Shown: piece after piece, positions 38,110 through 45,723 of the stretch
Layout: the number at the start of each line of letters is the position of its first letter
Position numbering within the stretch: the first letter of the stretch is position 1
Origin: an uncultured Pirellulaceae bacterium
Lineage (GTDB): Bacteria > Planctomycetota > Planctomycetia > Pirellulales > Pirellulaceae
NCBI GenBank assembly: GCA_937941455.1
Contig: CALDHM010000007.1
Span: 124,001 to 188,000 of the forward strand
Reading direction: 5' to 3'
Length of the DNA stretch: 64,000 nucleotides
Position numbers and translations under genes: made by a program
Notes under the pieces: generated by a model
What the model was told of the DNA's origin: nothing
What the model saw: the letters and a program-made list of their open reading frames with translations, nothing else
The model's database searches: none

Positions 38110-38661
38110 TCACACCTTAATTCCCAGATCGCGAATGGTCAGCAGGGAATGCAATTGCACGCCCACGGCCGCCATGTTCTCCCCGCCCCCTGCCAAGCGA
38201 TCGACGATACAAATGCAATGCTGAACCGTCAAACCGGCCTCGCGGCAGCGCTCGATAGCCAGCAGCGAACTGCTCCCCGTGGTGATCACGTCCTCCACAA
38301 TGATGGCTGTGTTGCCGCGGTTGATCGGCCCCTCGACCAGTTTGCCCGTCCCATGAGACTTCGCCTCCTTGCGGACCAGCAAACCGCGAAGCTTGAGCCC
38401 TTGCTGAAACCCGACCGTGATGACCGCTCCAGTGATCGGATCGGCACCAATCGCCATCCCCCCTACCAAGTCGGGGACGCCGATCTGCCGGATAAGTTCG
38501 AGCATCCCCAGCGCGATTTGATTGGCTCCCTCGCCATCGAGAGTCAAGTTTCGGCAATCTAAGTAGTAGTTCGCTTTCTTTCCCGATGCCAATGTGAAAT
38601 CCCCGAACTTCAAGGCCAGTTCGTGGATCAATGTCTTCAGTCGCTGTGAATCGTAGCGCAT
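38110..38661 (-). CDS. pyrE: Orotate phosphoribosyltransferase
   Basis: The 183-residue protein matches PyrE. The N-terminal FTLASGKKANYYLDCRNL is diagnostic, the PRPP-binding motif is IIVEDVITTGSS, and the flexible loop is LVRKEAKSHGTGKLVEG. It makes orotidine 5'-monophosphate from orotate and PRPP in pyrimidine synthesis. The FabZ-like gene lies about 160 bases downstream on the same strand. No other pyr gene is in the window. Confidence 0.93.
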   Translation of the reverse strand: MRYDSQRLKTLIHELALKFGDFTLASGKKANYYLDCRNLTLDGEGANQIALGMLELIRQIGVPDLVGGMAIGADPITGAVITVGFQQGLKLRGLLVRKEAKSHGTGKLVEGPINRGNTAIIVEDVITTGSSSLLAIERCREAGLTVQHCICIVDRLAGGGENMAAVGVQLHSLLTIRDLGIKV

Positions 38662-38696
38662 GCTTGGTTCAGAATCATAATCAGTGTCGAAGGGGT

Positions 38697-38727
38697 TTGC
38701 TGCGGGGAACCGTGAGCGTGTTATACT
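38697..38727 (+). promoter_or_regulatory. Possible promoter of the sulfatase-fold gene
   Basis: TTGCTG (38697-38702) and TATACT (38722-38727) could be -35 and -10 boxes, but the spacer is 19 bases, slightly long. They lie in the pyrE/sulfatase-fold divergent spacer. Confidence 0.25.
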
Positions 38728-38856
38728 CGAATGCCGCTCGCGAACAAGGGTAGCTGCCGTCGCGCACCGCGTTCGCCGCGACCTCTGCTGCCGGACCTGA
38801 AGCGACGTCAGGCTCGTTTAGAGCGGGCGAAACACCAAAACAAGCCTTTATTATTT

Positions 38857-40026
38857 ATGTCAGGGAACTTGAGAACGATCCCCGCTGAGCCGCAAGCCTT
38901 GATCAGCTTGTCGATCGACGGGATGGCGGCACGCTATCTGGGACCTTACGGTAACACGGCGGTCGCTACGCCCGGCATCAATCGTTTGGCAAGCCAAGCG
39001 ATCCTGTTTGAGAACTCGTGGGCTCGGTCATGCAATGGAACGATACCAGCTGCATGGGGATGGGACGCCCTGGACGAACTGATGCGTCGATCCGATAAAC
39101 GCTCCGGTCGACCAGCGCGCTGGTTATTGATCACCGATGACCGTGAAGTCGCTGCCTGGGGTCAAGGGAAGTTCGACGAGGTGATTTCGCTGCACGATCC
39201 GCTCCCCAACCAATTGGCGGTCGACGTGGCGGAAACTTGCCTTGCAAGGTTTTTCGGCGAAGCATTGAGTTATGTCGACGCGATTGCACCAGGTGACTTT
39301 CTTCTCTTGCATTCCCGGGGCTTGCGATTTCCCTGGGATGCTCCCTTCGATTATCGCCTTGCCACCTGCGGTGAGGGGGACCCAGAACCGCCGCGCGAGC
39401 TCGAATTTCCGCTTGGCCATTATGCAGAGGTCGATCCCGACCAACGACTCGGCTGGCAACAAGCCTACTTGGGGCAGCTCTCGGCGCTTGACGAATGCCT
39501 CGATCTGTTCGCAGATTGTTTGCAGGCGAGTTCGCTGCCGATTTTGTGGGCATTATCTTCGCCATTGAGTTTTCCCTTGGGCGAGCACGGTTTTTTGGGG
39601 GTACATCCCGATTGCGTTTACGACGATGCCCTGCATGTTCCGTTATTGGTCGGCGATCCTCGTTGCCCAGAATCGGCGCGGGTGCCAACGTTGGTGCACG
39701 CCGATCGTTGGATCGAGATCATGAGCGAGGCGCTGGCAGGAAAGCAACCGCCGCACTATCCGATATTGCCCGACCGGGAACGTGAATGGTTGATTTCGAG
39801 CAGTGTGTCGGCCCTGCTGCCCCGTGCTAAGAGAACTCATGGTTGGAAGGTGATCGAGCGAGCCGATGGTATCCAGGAACTGTACGTCAAGCCGGACGAT
39901 CGCTGGGAGAAAAACGATGTCGCCGTTCGTTGCCGGACGATCCTCCCCCTTTTTGAGACACTATCGCTGAATCAACGAACCGCGGACGATCAACTACCGA
40001 ACGAACTGCATCGACCGGTGCAGTAG
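38857..40026 (+). CDS. Sulfatase/alkaline-phosphatase-fold protein lacking the sulfatase nucleophile
   Basis: The start is taken as the ATG at 38857 (MSGNLRT); the frame is open from 38731 but the extra part is basic and not family-like. The 389-residue protein has the N-terminal sulfatase pattern ALISLSIDGMAARYLGPYGN, PGINRLASQAILFENSWA and, toward the end, SFPLGEHGFLGVHPDCVYDD followed by LHVPLLV. In true sulfatases the segment after the FENSWA-like part holds C/S-x-P-x-R; here it reads SCNGTIPAAW. The chain is also shorter than usual. It may be a catalytically inactive or otherwise modified family member. Confidence 0.72.
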   Translation: MSGNLRTIPAEPQALISLSIDGMAARYLGPYGNTAVATPGINRLASQAILFENSWARSCNGTIPAAWGWDALDELMRRSDKRSGRPARWLLITDDREVAAWGQGKFDEVISLHDPLPNQLAVDVAETCLARFFGEALSYVDAIAPGDFLLLHSRGLRFPWDAPFDYRLATCGEGDPEPPRELEFPLGHYAEVDPDQRLGWQQAYLGQLSALDECLDLFADCLQASSLPILWALSSPLSFPLGEHGFLGVHPDCVYDDALHVPLLVGDPRCPESARVPTLVHADRWIEIMSEALAGKQPPHYPILPDREREWLISSSVSALLPRAKRTHGWKVIERADGIQELYVKPDDRWEKNDVAVRCRTILPLFETLSLNQRTADDQLPNELHRPVQ

Positions 40027-40082
40027 TCGCCCACCTTGGCATGGTCATCGACAGATGCGGTTAAATTTTTGGTCGAGCCTCG

Positions 40083-40736
40083 TTATCGAACTGTGCCTGA
40101 GCCAGTGGGAGGATCGGGATATTCGGCCGTCCGGATCGGAATACTGTGCTTGACCTTTTCGGCTTGTCGCACTTCATCGCGCACCGTGCCGTGACGAATG
40201 GGCCCGACTCCGAGAATACTCCACGTGTTATCGTCCGAGCGTGCGATGGCCTTGCCGCTGTTGAACAGCATACGGCCATCGGCAGTGTTGTAGGCGTACA
40301 GAATGATCTTCGCCGTCCCGTATTGGATCTTCCGCTGGTACAACCGCACATCGGGAATCGAGATCGGCATCGGACCGTGCAAAGCAAAACCGGGGATACC
40401 CATAAAGGAATCGATATTGTCCGTGCCGATGCCTCCGGAACACACCTCGATCACGATTTCGGAATCAGCACGATCTCCGGTCAGCAGGGCACCGCTGGCC
40501 AAGAGTCGCTGACGAAGAGCTCCGACCACGTACCCCTTGTCGACACTATCAAGATATTGAGTTTCTAGGAAAACTTTTCTGCCGGTGACCTCGGGAATAG
40601 TCAACTTGTCCAGACTTTGGTCGACCGCATTCGAAATCAACAGTTGTTCGATGGCCGTCCGCGACGTGTCGGTGACACGAGAGGTTGTGCAACCAGCGAA
40701 AATGATAAGCCCAAAAACAACACCCAAACGGAACAT
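40083..40736 (-). CDS. Lipoprotein resembling the DUF6655 family
   Basis: The ATG at 40736 gives a classic lipoprotein signal (MFRLGVVFGLIIFAGC, Cys at 16); the frame reaches 40787 but that extension would spoil it. The mature part starts TTSRVTDTSRTAIEQLLISN, which I recall from planctomycete DUF6655 proteins; the number is from memory. It contains a long alpha/beta domain with ALRQRLLASGALLTGDRADS and YNTADGRMLFNSGKA. It is probably an outer or inner membrane lipoprotein. Function unknown. Confidence 0.75.
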   Translation of the reverse strand: MFRLGVVFGLIIFAGCTTSRVTDTSRTAIEQLLISNAVDQSLDKLTIPEVTGRKVFLETQYLDSVDKGYVVGALRQRLLASGALLTGDRADSEIVIEVCSGGIGTDNIDSFMGIPGFALHGPMPISIPDVRLYQRKIQYGTAKIILYAYNTADGRMLFNSGKAIARSDDNTWSILGVGPIRHGTVRDEVRQAEKVKHSIPIRTAEYPDPPTGSGTVR

Positions 40737-40944
40737 GTGTGCCTGAAAAAACAATCTCTCCGATCCAACCGGCGGGTTGATTACCAAGTTCCGCTACGGC
40801 TCTCAAGTCCAAACCGGGACAAACGCCCTGCCGCGAATCCCCCTGCTTCGCTCGCCTCGCGGGTTGATGCCTGCCGCCATCAAATGACTGCTAGCTCTGG
40901 AACAGAAGCGGTCACGTGCTGCCATTTTTGAAAATGCGTCGGTC

Positions 40945-41024
40945 TAGGCTTTGAGCCAAGACTCATCAGCCGCAGGGCGCTAGCCCGCGGCTCTCCCGAA
41001 AACCGGACGCTAACGCGTTCCGGC
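40945..41024 (-). repeat. Interspersed repeat family A, copy 2 (inverted orientation)
   Basis: Read on the minus strand it begins GCCGGAACGCGTTAGCGTCC, followed by the second hairpin GCGGGCTAGCGCCCTGCGGC and the TTGGC-type tail. It is the cleanest copy and could serve as the consensus. It sits in the gene-free stretch 40737-41321 together with repeats of families B and C. Confidence 0.75.
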
Positions 41025-41089
41025 TAATCGTTTGGAGACTAAGCCTAGTTTCTTTTCCGGCGAATCGTAAGACAAGCGGCGGATACGTT

Positions 41090-41170
41090 GCCACCATCGC
41101 CAGATGGTAGTAACCAAGCGAGACTACCGTCTGGCGACGGTAGCTACGGTTTGCTTTCAATTGCCGCTCG
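41090..41170 (+). repeat. Interspersed repeat family B, copy 2
   Basis: Two tandem hairpins are seen: ACCATC-GCCA-GATGGT and the perfect CTACCGTC-TGGC-GACGGTAG. The first stem differs from copy 1 by changes on both arms, which keep the pairing. It directly precedes a family C element. Confidence 0.7.
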
Positions 41171-41180
41171 CGTAAGCGTT

Positions 41181-41250
41181 AGAGCCTATCCCGAAGCTAT
41201 CAAAGGCCGTAACCCGAAGCATAAGCGAGAGGATGTTTCGGGCTAGGCTC
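41181..41250 (+). repeat. Interspersed repeat family C, copy 1
   Basis: The element starts AGAGCCTATCCCGAAGC, contains CCGTAACCCGAAGC and ends in GTTTCGGGCTAGGCTCG, the approximate reverse complement of its start (14 of 17). It can therefore fold into one large stem. Related pieces occur at 43919, 51854 and 54977. Confidence 0.65.
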
Positions 41251-41321
41251 GTGAGTTTTTTCCCACGGTTCTTGTGAAAATCGGCGGCAATCGCGTGTCG
41301 GCTATTTGTTTTGGGCTGAAC

Positions 41322-42353
41322 CTAAAACTTCGAAAGGTTTTGAATTTGCTCGATGTAGACCTTTTGAAACAAGATAATCACGGCCGCACCGATCACGACG
41401 GCGGTAAAAAGAAACGTCGCGACGAACCCGATCGTGGTGATCGTCTTCAGATTATGCTCTGCTTGCTCCTGAAGATCTTTCGAGACGCGATCCATCGTCT
41501 CCGCCAATTCGCCGGCCAGTTCCCCATTGCTCACATACATCAGAAAGTCTTTGGGGAAAATTTTGGTGGCGGCCAGCGAATCGTGGATCGATTTTCGCTC
41601 GTCAAGACTTTGGCGAACCGTCTCGACCTGGTTGGTAAAATAAAAATTCTGAGTCGCGTCCAACGCGAGCTCGGTGGAATCTTGCGGACGCATTCCGGCG
41701 TTTTCCGCGACCGACAGCGTCCAAGCAAAACGAGACAGGGCCAGACATTCGATCGTCTTGCCCAAAAGCGGAATCCTCCGTGCGATCCGCATGGGCCATT
41801 CCCCGAACCATCCCCAAATCGAACCCACGATCAGCACGCCCACTAGGGACAGCAACCCCAGCATGATCACCCAATAGAGAACGAAGTTCCCGAATACACT
41901 CAATTTCAAACCGAACCAATCGATCGCCGGGAACCCTGCCGACTCCAGGACGTATCCGAGAATCAAGATCATCAATCCGACGACTCCGATCGCCATGAAC
42001 AGCTCGAACAACGGCCAGGCCATGCGGGCCAAAAGATTGCGTTGGAATTGCACCAAATTGGTGTAATGCTGGGACAGCCGAGAAAATGATTCCTCGAGCC
42101 GTCCTCCTCGTTCGCCGGCAGTGATGACGGCCCGCACTAGCGGCGGGAAGGCATCTCCCAACGCGGCAATACTTTCTGACAGGCTATCACCTCGCCCCAC
42201 GCGGTCAGCTAGGGATTGCATCGTAACGCGAAAGTCCGCCGACCCTTGCTCCGTCTCGCGGCGCAAGGCCGTATGCAAATCAATGCCTGCGGCGTAACTT
42301 TTTTCGAGCCGATAAAAAAGTTTAGCCAGCACTTTTTTGCTGATTCTCGGCAT
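41322..42353 (-). CDS. Type II secretion system F / PilC-like membrane protein
   Basis: The 343-residue protein has two GspF repeats. The first holds KSYAAGIDLHTALRRE and AVITAGERGGRLEESF, the second SVAENAGMRPQDSTELA and YVSNGELAGELAETM. Membrane helices lie around 110-135, 155-185 and 305-330. GspF/PilC proteins form the inner-membrane platform of type II secretion and type IV pili. No other secretion gene is nearby, so it is an orphan here. The start lacks an obvious ribosome site. Confidence 0.87.
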   Translation of the reverse strand: MPRISKKVLAKLFYRLEKSYAAGIDLHTALRRETEQGSADFRVTMQSLADRVGRGDSLSESIAALGDAFPPLVRAVITAGERGGRLEESFSRLSQHYTNLVQFQRNLLARMAWPLFELFMAIGVVGLMILILGYVLESAGFPAIDWFGLKLSVFGNFVLYWVIMLGLLSLVGVLIVGSIWGWFGEWPMRIARRIPLLGKTIECLALSRFAWTLSVAENAGMRPQDSTELALDATQNFYFTNQVETVRQSLDERKSIHDSLAATKIFPKDFLMYVSNGELAGELAETMDRVSKDLQEQAEHNLKTITTIGFVATFLFTAVVIGAAVIILFQKVYIEQIQNLSKF

Positions 42354-42406
42354 AACTTGCAGAATAAGTGTTTTTTAAAGCCGCTGTTTTTGCGACTAAG
42401 GTAAAA

Positions 42407-42430
42407 TTTTAGCAAAAATTGTTGCTAAAA
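42407..42430. promoter_or_regulatory. AT-rich perfect inverted repeat in a divergent promoter region
   Basis: TTTTAGCAA (42407-42415) and TTGCTAAAA (42422-42430) form a perfect nine-base inverted repeat with a six-base spacer. It lies 54 bases from the GspF-like start and 65 from the subtilase start, in an unusually AT-rich stretch. The symmetry fits a repressor operator; a hairpin is also possible. Confidence 0.4.
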
Positions 42431-42494
42431 CACCGAACTTGCCTTAACCTGACAAGAAAATTTCGATTTTTTTCTCGCACCTGAGGGTTGTGAC

Positions 42495-43913
42495 ATGCGA
42501 CTTGTCAATTGGCTGGAAAGAACAGCGGTAGGATTCTTATTTGGTTTCATTTTGGTCGATCCTGCGGCAGCCGACTGGCGCGACGATATCGGATGGACCC
42601 GGTTGGTCACAGAATATAGCGGCCCGCCGGTCACCGGGGCTGGTGTTCAAGTTTCCGTTGTTGAAGGATCCGATAATGCGGGCAATTACATGCCTATGAA
42701 TCCGGGTCCGCTCCCACCGGAGTTTACTGGCAAAACGATCGTTAATGGTACCGGGACCCATACTGGCGAATCACCTCACTCTCGGCAAGTCTCGCGGGCC
42801 ATGTTCGGTAATCTGACCAGCATCGCTACGGGTACCAGTCATGTCACTGTGTATTCAGCCGGTGATTGGATCGACAATCGCATCGGTTTTGCATCTGGAG
42901 GTGATCCGGTCCCTCACAATTTTCGGGTTCAAAATCACTCTTGGGTATACCAGCCATCGGTCGCGGTCGCTGAGAACATCCTCAAGCGTGTTGACTACGT
43001 CGCGCAACGAGACCAAGTCACCATTGTGGCCGGTACGGCCAACAGTGGTACTTTGTTGCGAGTTCTTGTCCACGGTTACAACCTGCTGATTGTCGGTCGC
43101 CCCGACGGAGGACATAGTAAGGGGCTGACCAGTTTCTACGGGACCGGTCGTGTCCGCCCGGATATTGTCGCTCCCTCGCCGTATCCTGGACCACCCTTTT
43201 ACACGAGTCATACCACCCCGATCGTTTCCTCGATTGCGACGCTGTTGCACCAAGCTGCGGCCGGAACCGATGCCGCCCGTAGCGACACCATGCGGGCCAT
43301 CATCATGGCCGGAGCCACCAAGGACCCTTTTCCGACATGGAACCGCACCACCACCCGGCCCCTGGACACGATCTATGGCGTCGGTCAGGCGAACATCTAC
43401 AACAGTTACAAAATTGTTGAAGCGGGTGAGACCAATGGCTCCCTGATCGAACCGACCTCATCAATAGGAAATTATGGTTGGGATTTCGTTTCCAGCCTCT
43501 CCCCCTCCGATGCGATGCACTACGATATTGTTATCCCCCCAGGCAAAGAGTGGCGCGATGTTTCCCTCGTATTGGCTTGGAACATCAACGTTGAAGACTC
43601 TGATCCGTCCCCCGCAGTCTTCAATCCGGTGACCACTCTCGCGAATTTCGATATGCGATTCTACGATTCCTCAGGCACATTTTTGGGGACGTTGCTCGAT
43701 CAGAGCGTGGCGACCGCCGGTAACGTCGAACACATCTTCTTCAACTCGTTGGGGCCAGGTCGGTACACCATACGAATCACCACCAACATGAATTACAGCT
43801 TCGCACTGGCCTGGAGCTCGACGGCGATTCCTGAGCCGCTGGCCGGGGCGACTTTGGTCTTGGCGTCCACCCTGTTGGGGGTCAGCTATCGATCGCGTCG
43901 CCGACCATTTTGA
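42495..43913 (+). CDS. Subtilase-like exported protein with PEP-CTERM anchor
   Basis: The 472-residue protein has a signal peptide (to about residue 27) and an S8-like core. GVQVSVVEGSD stands where subtilisins have V-x-V-I-D-T-G, ESPHSRQVSRAMFG fits the His motif, and YTSHTTPIVSSIATLLHQ fits the Ser motif. A domain of beta strands follows from about 330. The C-terminus is IPEPLAGATLVLAS... then a hydrophobic helix and RSRRRPF, a PEP-CTERM sorting signal for exosortase/archaeosortase-type processing. The catalytic Asp position seems to hold Glu. It is likely a surface or extracellular protein, active or not. Confidence 0.78.
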   Translation: MRLVNWLERTAVGFLFGFILVDPAAADWRDDIGWTRLVTEYSGPPVTGAGVQVSVVEGSDNAGNYMPMNPGPLPPEFTGKTIVNGTGTHTGESPHSRQVSRAMFGNLTSIATGTSHVTVYSAGDWIDNRIGFASGGDPVPHNFRVQNHSWVYQPSVAVAENILKRVDYVAQRDQVTIVAGTANSGTLLRVLVHGYNLLIVGRPDGGHSKGLTSFYGTGRVRPDIVAPSPYPGPPFYTSHTTPIVSSIATLLHQAAAGTDAARSDTMRAIIMAGATKDPFPTWNRTTTRPLDTIYGVGQANIYNSYKIVEAGETNGSLIEPTSSIGNYGWDFVSSLSPSDAMHYDIVIPPGKEWRDVSLVLAWNINVEDSDPSPAVFNPVTTLANFDMRFYDSSGTFLGTLLDQSVATAGNVEHIFFNSLGPGRYTIRITTNMNYSFALAWSSTAIPEPLAGATLVLASTLLGVSYRSRRRPF

Positions 43914-43918
43914 TATTT

Positions 43919-43975
43919 TGAGTCTATCCCCGAACTTTCAGACGCCGTAACCCGAAGCTCGCGAGGGAGCGTAAC
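43919..43975 (+). repeat. Interspersed repeat family C, copy 2
   Basis: The element contains GAGTCTATCCCCGAACTTTC and CGCCGTAACCCGAAGCTCGC, matching copy 1 over most of its first 45 bases. It lies just after the PEP-CTERM subtilase gene. The rest of the spacer to 44213 has no gene. Confidence 0.55.
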
Positions 43976-44213
43976 GATATAAGCGGTTGGCTTACGTGGC
44001 AGCCGAACCTTAGGCTGATAACAATCGAGCTTGGACGCGCGACGTTAGCACTGCCAAACGTGCAATCGCGACGAGCCGAAATTGTTTCGTATTGACCCGC
44101 AACCTAAAATTGGAACGCAGCCAAAGGTTTTCAAAGGCGATTCATGACGAGCGGGACCACGGGGTGGACACGTACGATTATCGCTGGCCACAGCAAAAAC
44201 GTAGGGAATCGAA

Positions 44214-45494
44214 ATGAGAGTAAAGAGGAATTGTCTGGCGATCGCCCTCAGCGCGTGTTTGCTCCCCCAAGAATTCAGCAATGCTCAAGACACAGGACAG
44301 CTAACGCTGAAAAGCTCAGCGGGCCGTATCGCCGGGACCTTGGCCGACAAAGACGCCAAACACCCCGAAACGGGCAAACCCCTTCTGGCCGTGCGTACGC
44401 CGGCAGGAGGATTGATCGAGATCGAGCGGACCGAGGCGACCTGGCAACCGGCGGACGATTTGATCACTCAATATGCGGCGCTCCTGGCACAGTCCGGAGA
44501 TGGTGTCGAAGATCATTGGAAAATGGTCGAATGGTGCTTGAGCCAAAAAGGCGGGCGCACGAAACTTGGCCAACAAATTGACGACCACTTGCTGCAAATC
44601 ATCCGCTTGTCGCCACAACACCCCGAAGCCACCAAAGAACTCAGCCGTCGCAAATGGATTAGGGTGGGTGGCCGCTGGATTCCCGAAGCCCAATACTACT
44701 CGAATCTCGGATTCGTGTACGAAAAGAGCCGCTGGATTAGCAAGGTACTCTCGCAAGTGAACCAATATCTGGCCGGTGAGGAAGCCAAACTCGGAGCGCT
44801 CAAATCGGAACTGGCCAAATGGAAAAACCAACTTCCGCGTTACAGTTTCGATGAGGCCGTTCGCACGTTAACCTTGTTTGCCAACGAGTCCCTGATCCCG
44901 ATTCTCGACAAGGAAGCCCAAGACACGAAAACCGTTGAATCGACACTGCGGCGGATCTATGTCGAAGTGATTGGCATGCTCCCCTCGCCGACCGCCCAGG
45001 ATTCCCTCATCCGTTTTGTGCTCAATGATCCCGATGGCGAAATTCGCGAGCGGGCCAAGGAACTGCTTTTGTCACCACCCTTCAATTCGGGTTCCGTCAC
45101 GAGATTCAGCACCTCATCGAAGCTGATCGGTGCCGGGGTGTTAGTGCCGCGCGATGGCATCCCGAATGAACGCCTGCAGTATTACGCGGCTTTCCTCGGC
45201 GAGTTGGGAACACTCAATTCAGTATTGCCCCTCATCAATGCCATCAAAACCGTCCACCGCATCGACACCGGGGCAGATCCCAATCGGATGTCGATCAGCC
45301 AAAGCACCGGCCAAGGGGGGTTGCAAATCGGTGGCGGACCGAAATACATCGAAAAGGAATTCACCAACCAAAACGTGCTGGCCGCCCTCCGCCGCATCAC
45401 CAAAAGCAATCCTGGTGACTCTCCCGAGCTCTGGCGGCAGTGGTACCTGAATCAGTTCACCTTGAGCCGCTTCACGGTGACGGCCGACGAATAA
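44214..45494 (+). CDS. Exported HEAT-like helical protein of unknown function
   Basis: The 426-residue protein has a signal peptide ending near FSNAQD. A short beta-rich start (LKSSAGRIAGTLADKD) precedes helical sequence. A basic/aromatic segment, RRKWIRVGGRWIPEAQYY, recurs in planctomycete secreted proteins of this kind. From about residue 220 onward the pattern of helices, with PTAQDSLIRFVLNDPDGEIR, suggests HEAT-like repeats. Function unknown. The convergent TPR gene lies downstream. Confidence 0.7.
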   Translation: MRVKRNCLAIALSACLLPQEFSNAQDTGQLTLKSSAGRIAGTLADKDAKHPETGKPLLAVRTPAGGLIEIERTEATWQPADDLITQYAALLAQSGDGVEDHWKMVEWCLSQKGGRTKLGQQIDDHLLQIIRLSPQHPEATKELSRRKWIRVGGRWIPEAQYYSNLGFVYEKSRWISKVLSQVNQYLAGEEAKLGALKSELAKWKNQLPRYSFDEAVRTLTLFANESLIPILDKEAQDTKTVESTLRRIYVEVIGMLPSPTAQDSLIRFVLNDPDGEIRERAKELLLSPPFNSGSVTRFSTSSKLIGAGVLVPRDGIPNERLQYYAAFLGELGTLNSVLPLINAIKTVHRIDTGADPNRMSISQSTGQGGLQIGGGPKYIEKEFTNQNVLAALRRITKSNPGDSPELWRQWYLNQFTLSRFTVTADE

Positions 45495-45637
45495 CGGCCA
45501 CCCCGAACCAGCAGTTCGTCCCCCCAAAGACTTGAGCTCCGCGCTAAACAGTGTTTTCGACGATCCACCCACACGGCCGCGTCACGCGACGATGCGGCCA
45601 TGCTTTAAAACGGCTCGGTCTTTTCCCTAATCCATTG

Positions 45638-45716
45638 GCCGGAACGTGCAAGCGCCGGTTTTCGGAAGAACTGCGGGTTAGTGCCCTGCGGCTGACGGGA
45701 CTTGGCACTAAGTCCG
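45638..45716 (+). repeat. Interspersed repeat family A, copy 3
   Basis: The copy starts GCCGGAACGTGCAAGCGCCG; the first stem has drifted on both arms compared with the consensus but still pairs (CCGG...CCGG with GC changes). The second hairpin CTGCGGGTTAGTGCCCTGCG is clear. It ends seven bases from the stop of the leftward TPR gene. Confidence 0.72.
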
Positions 45717-45723
45717 CCCGCGA

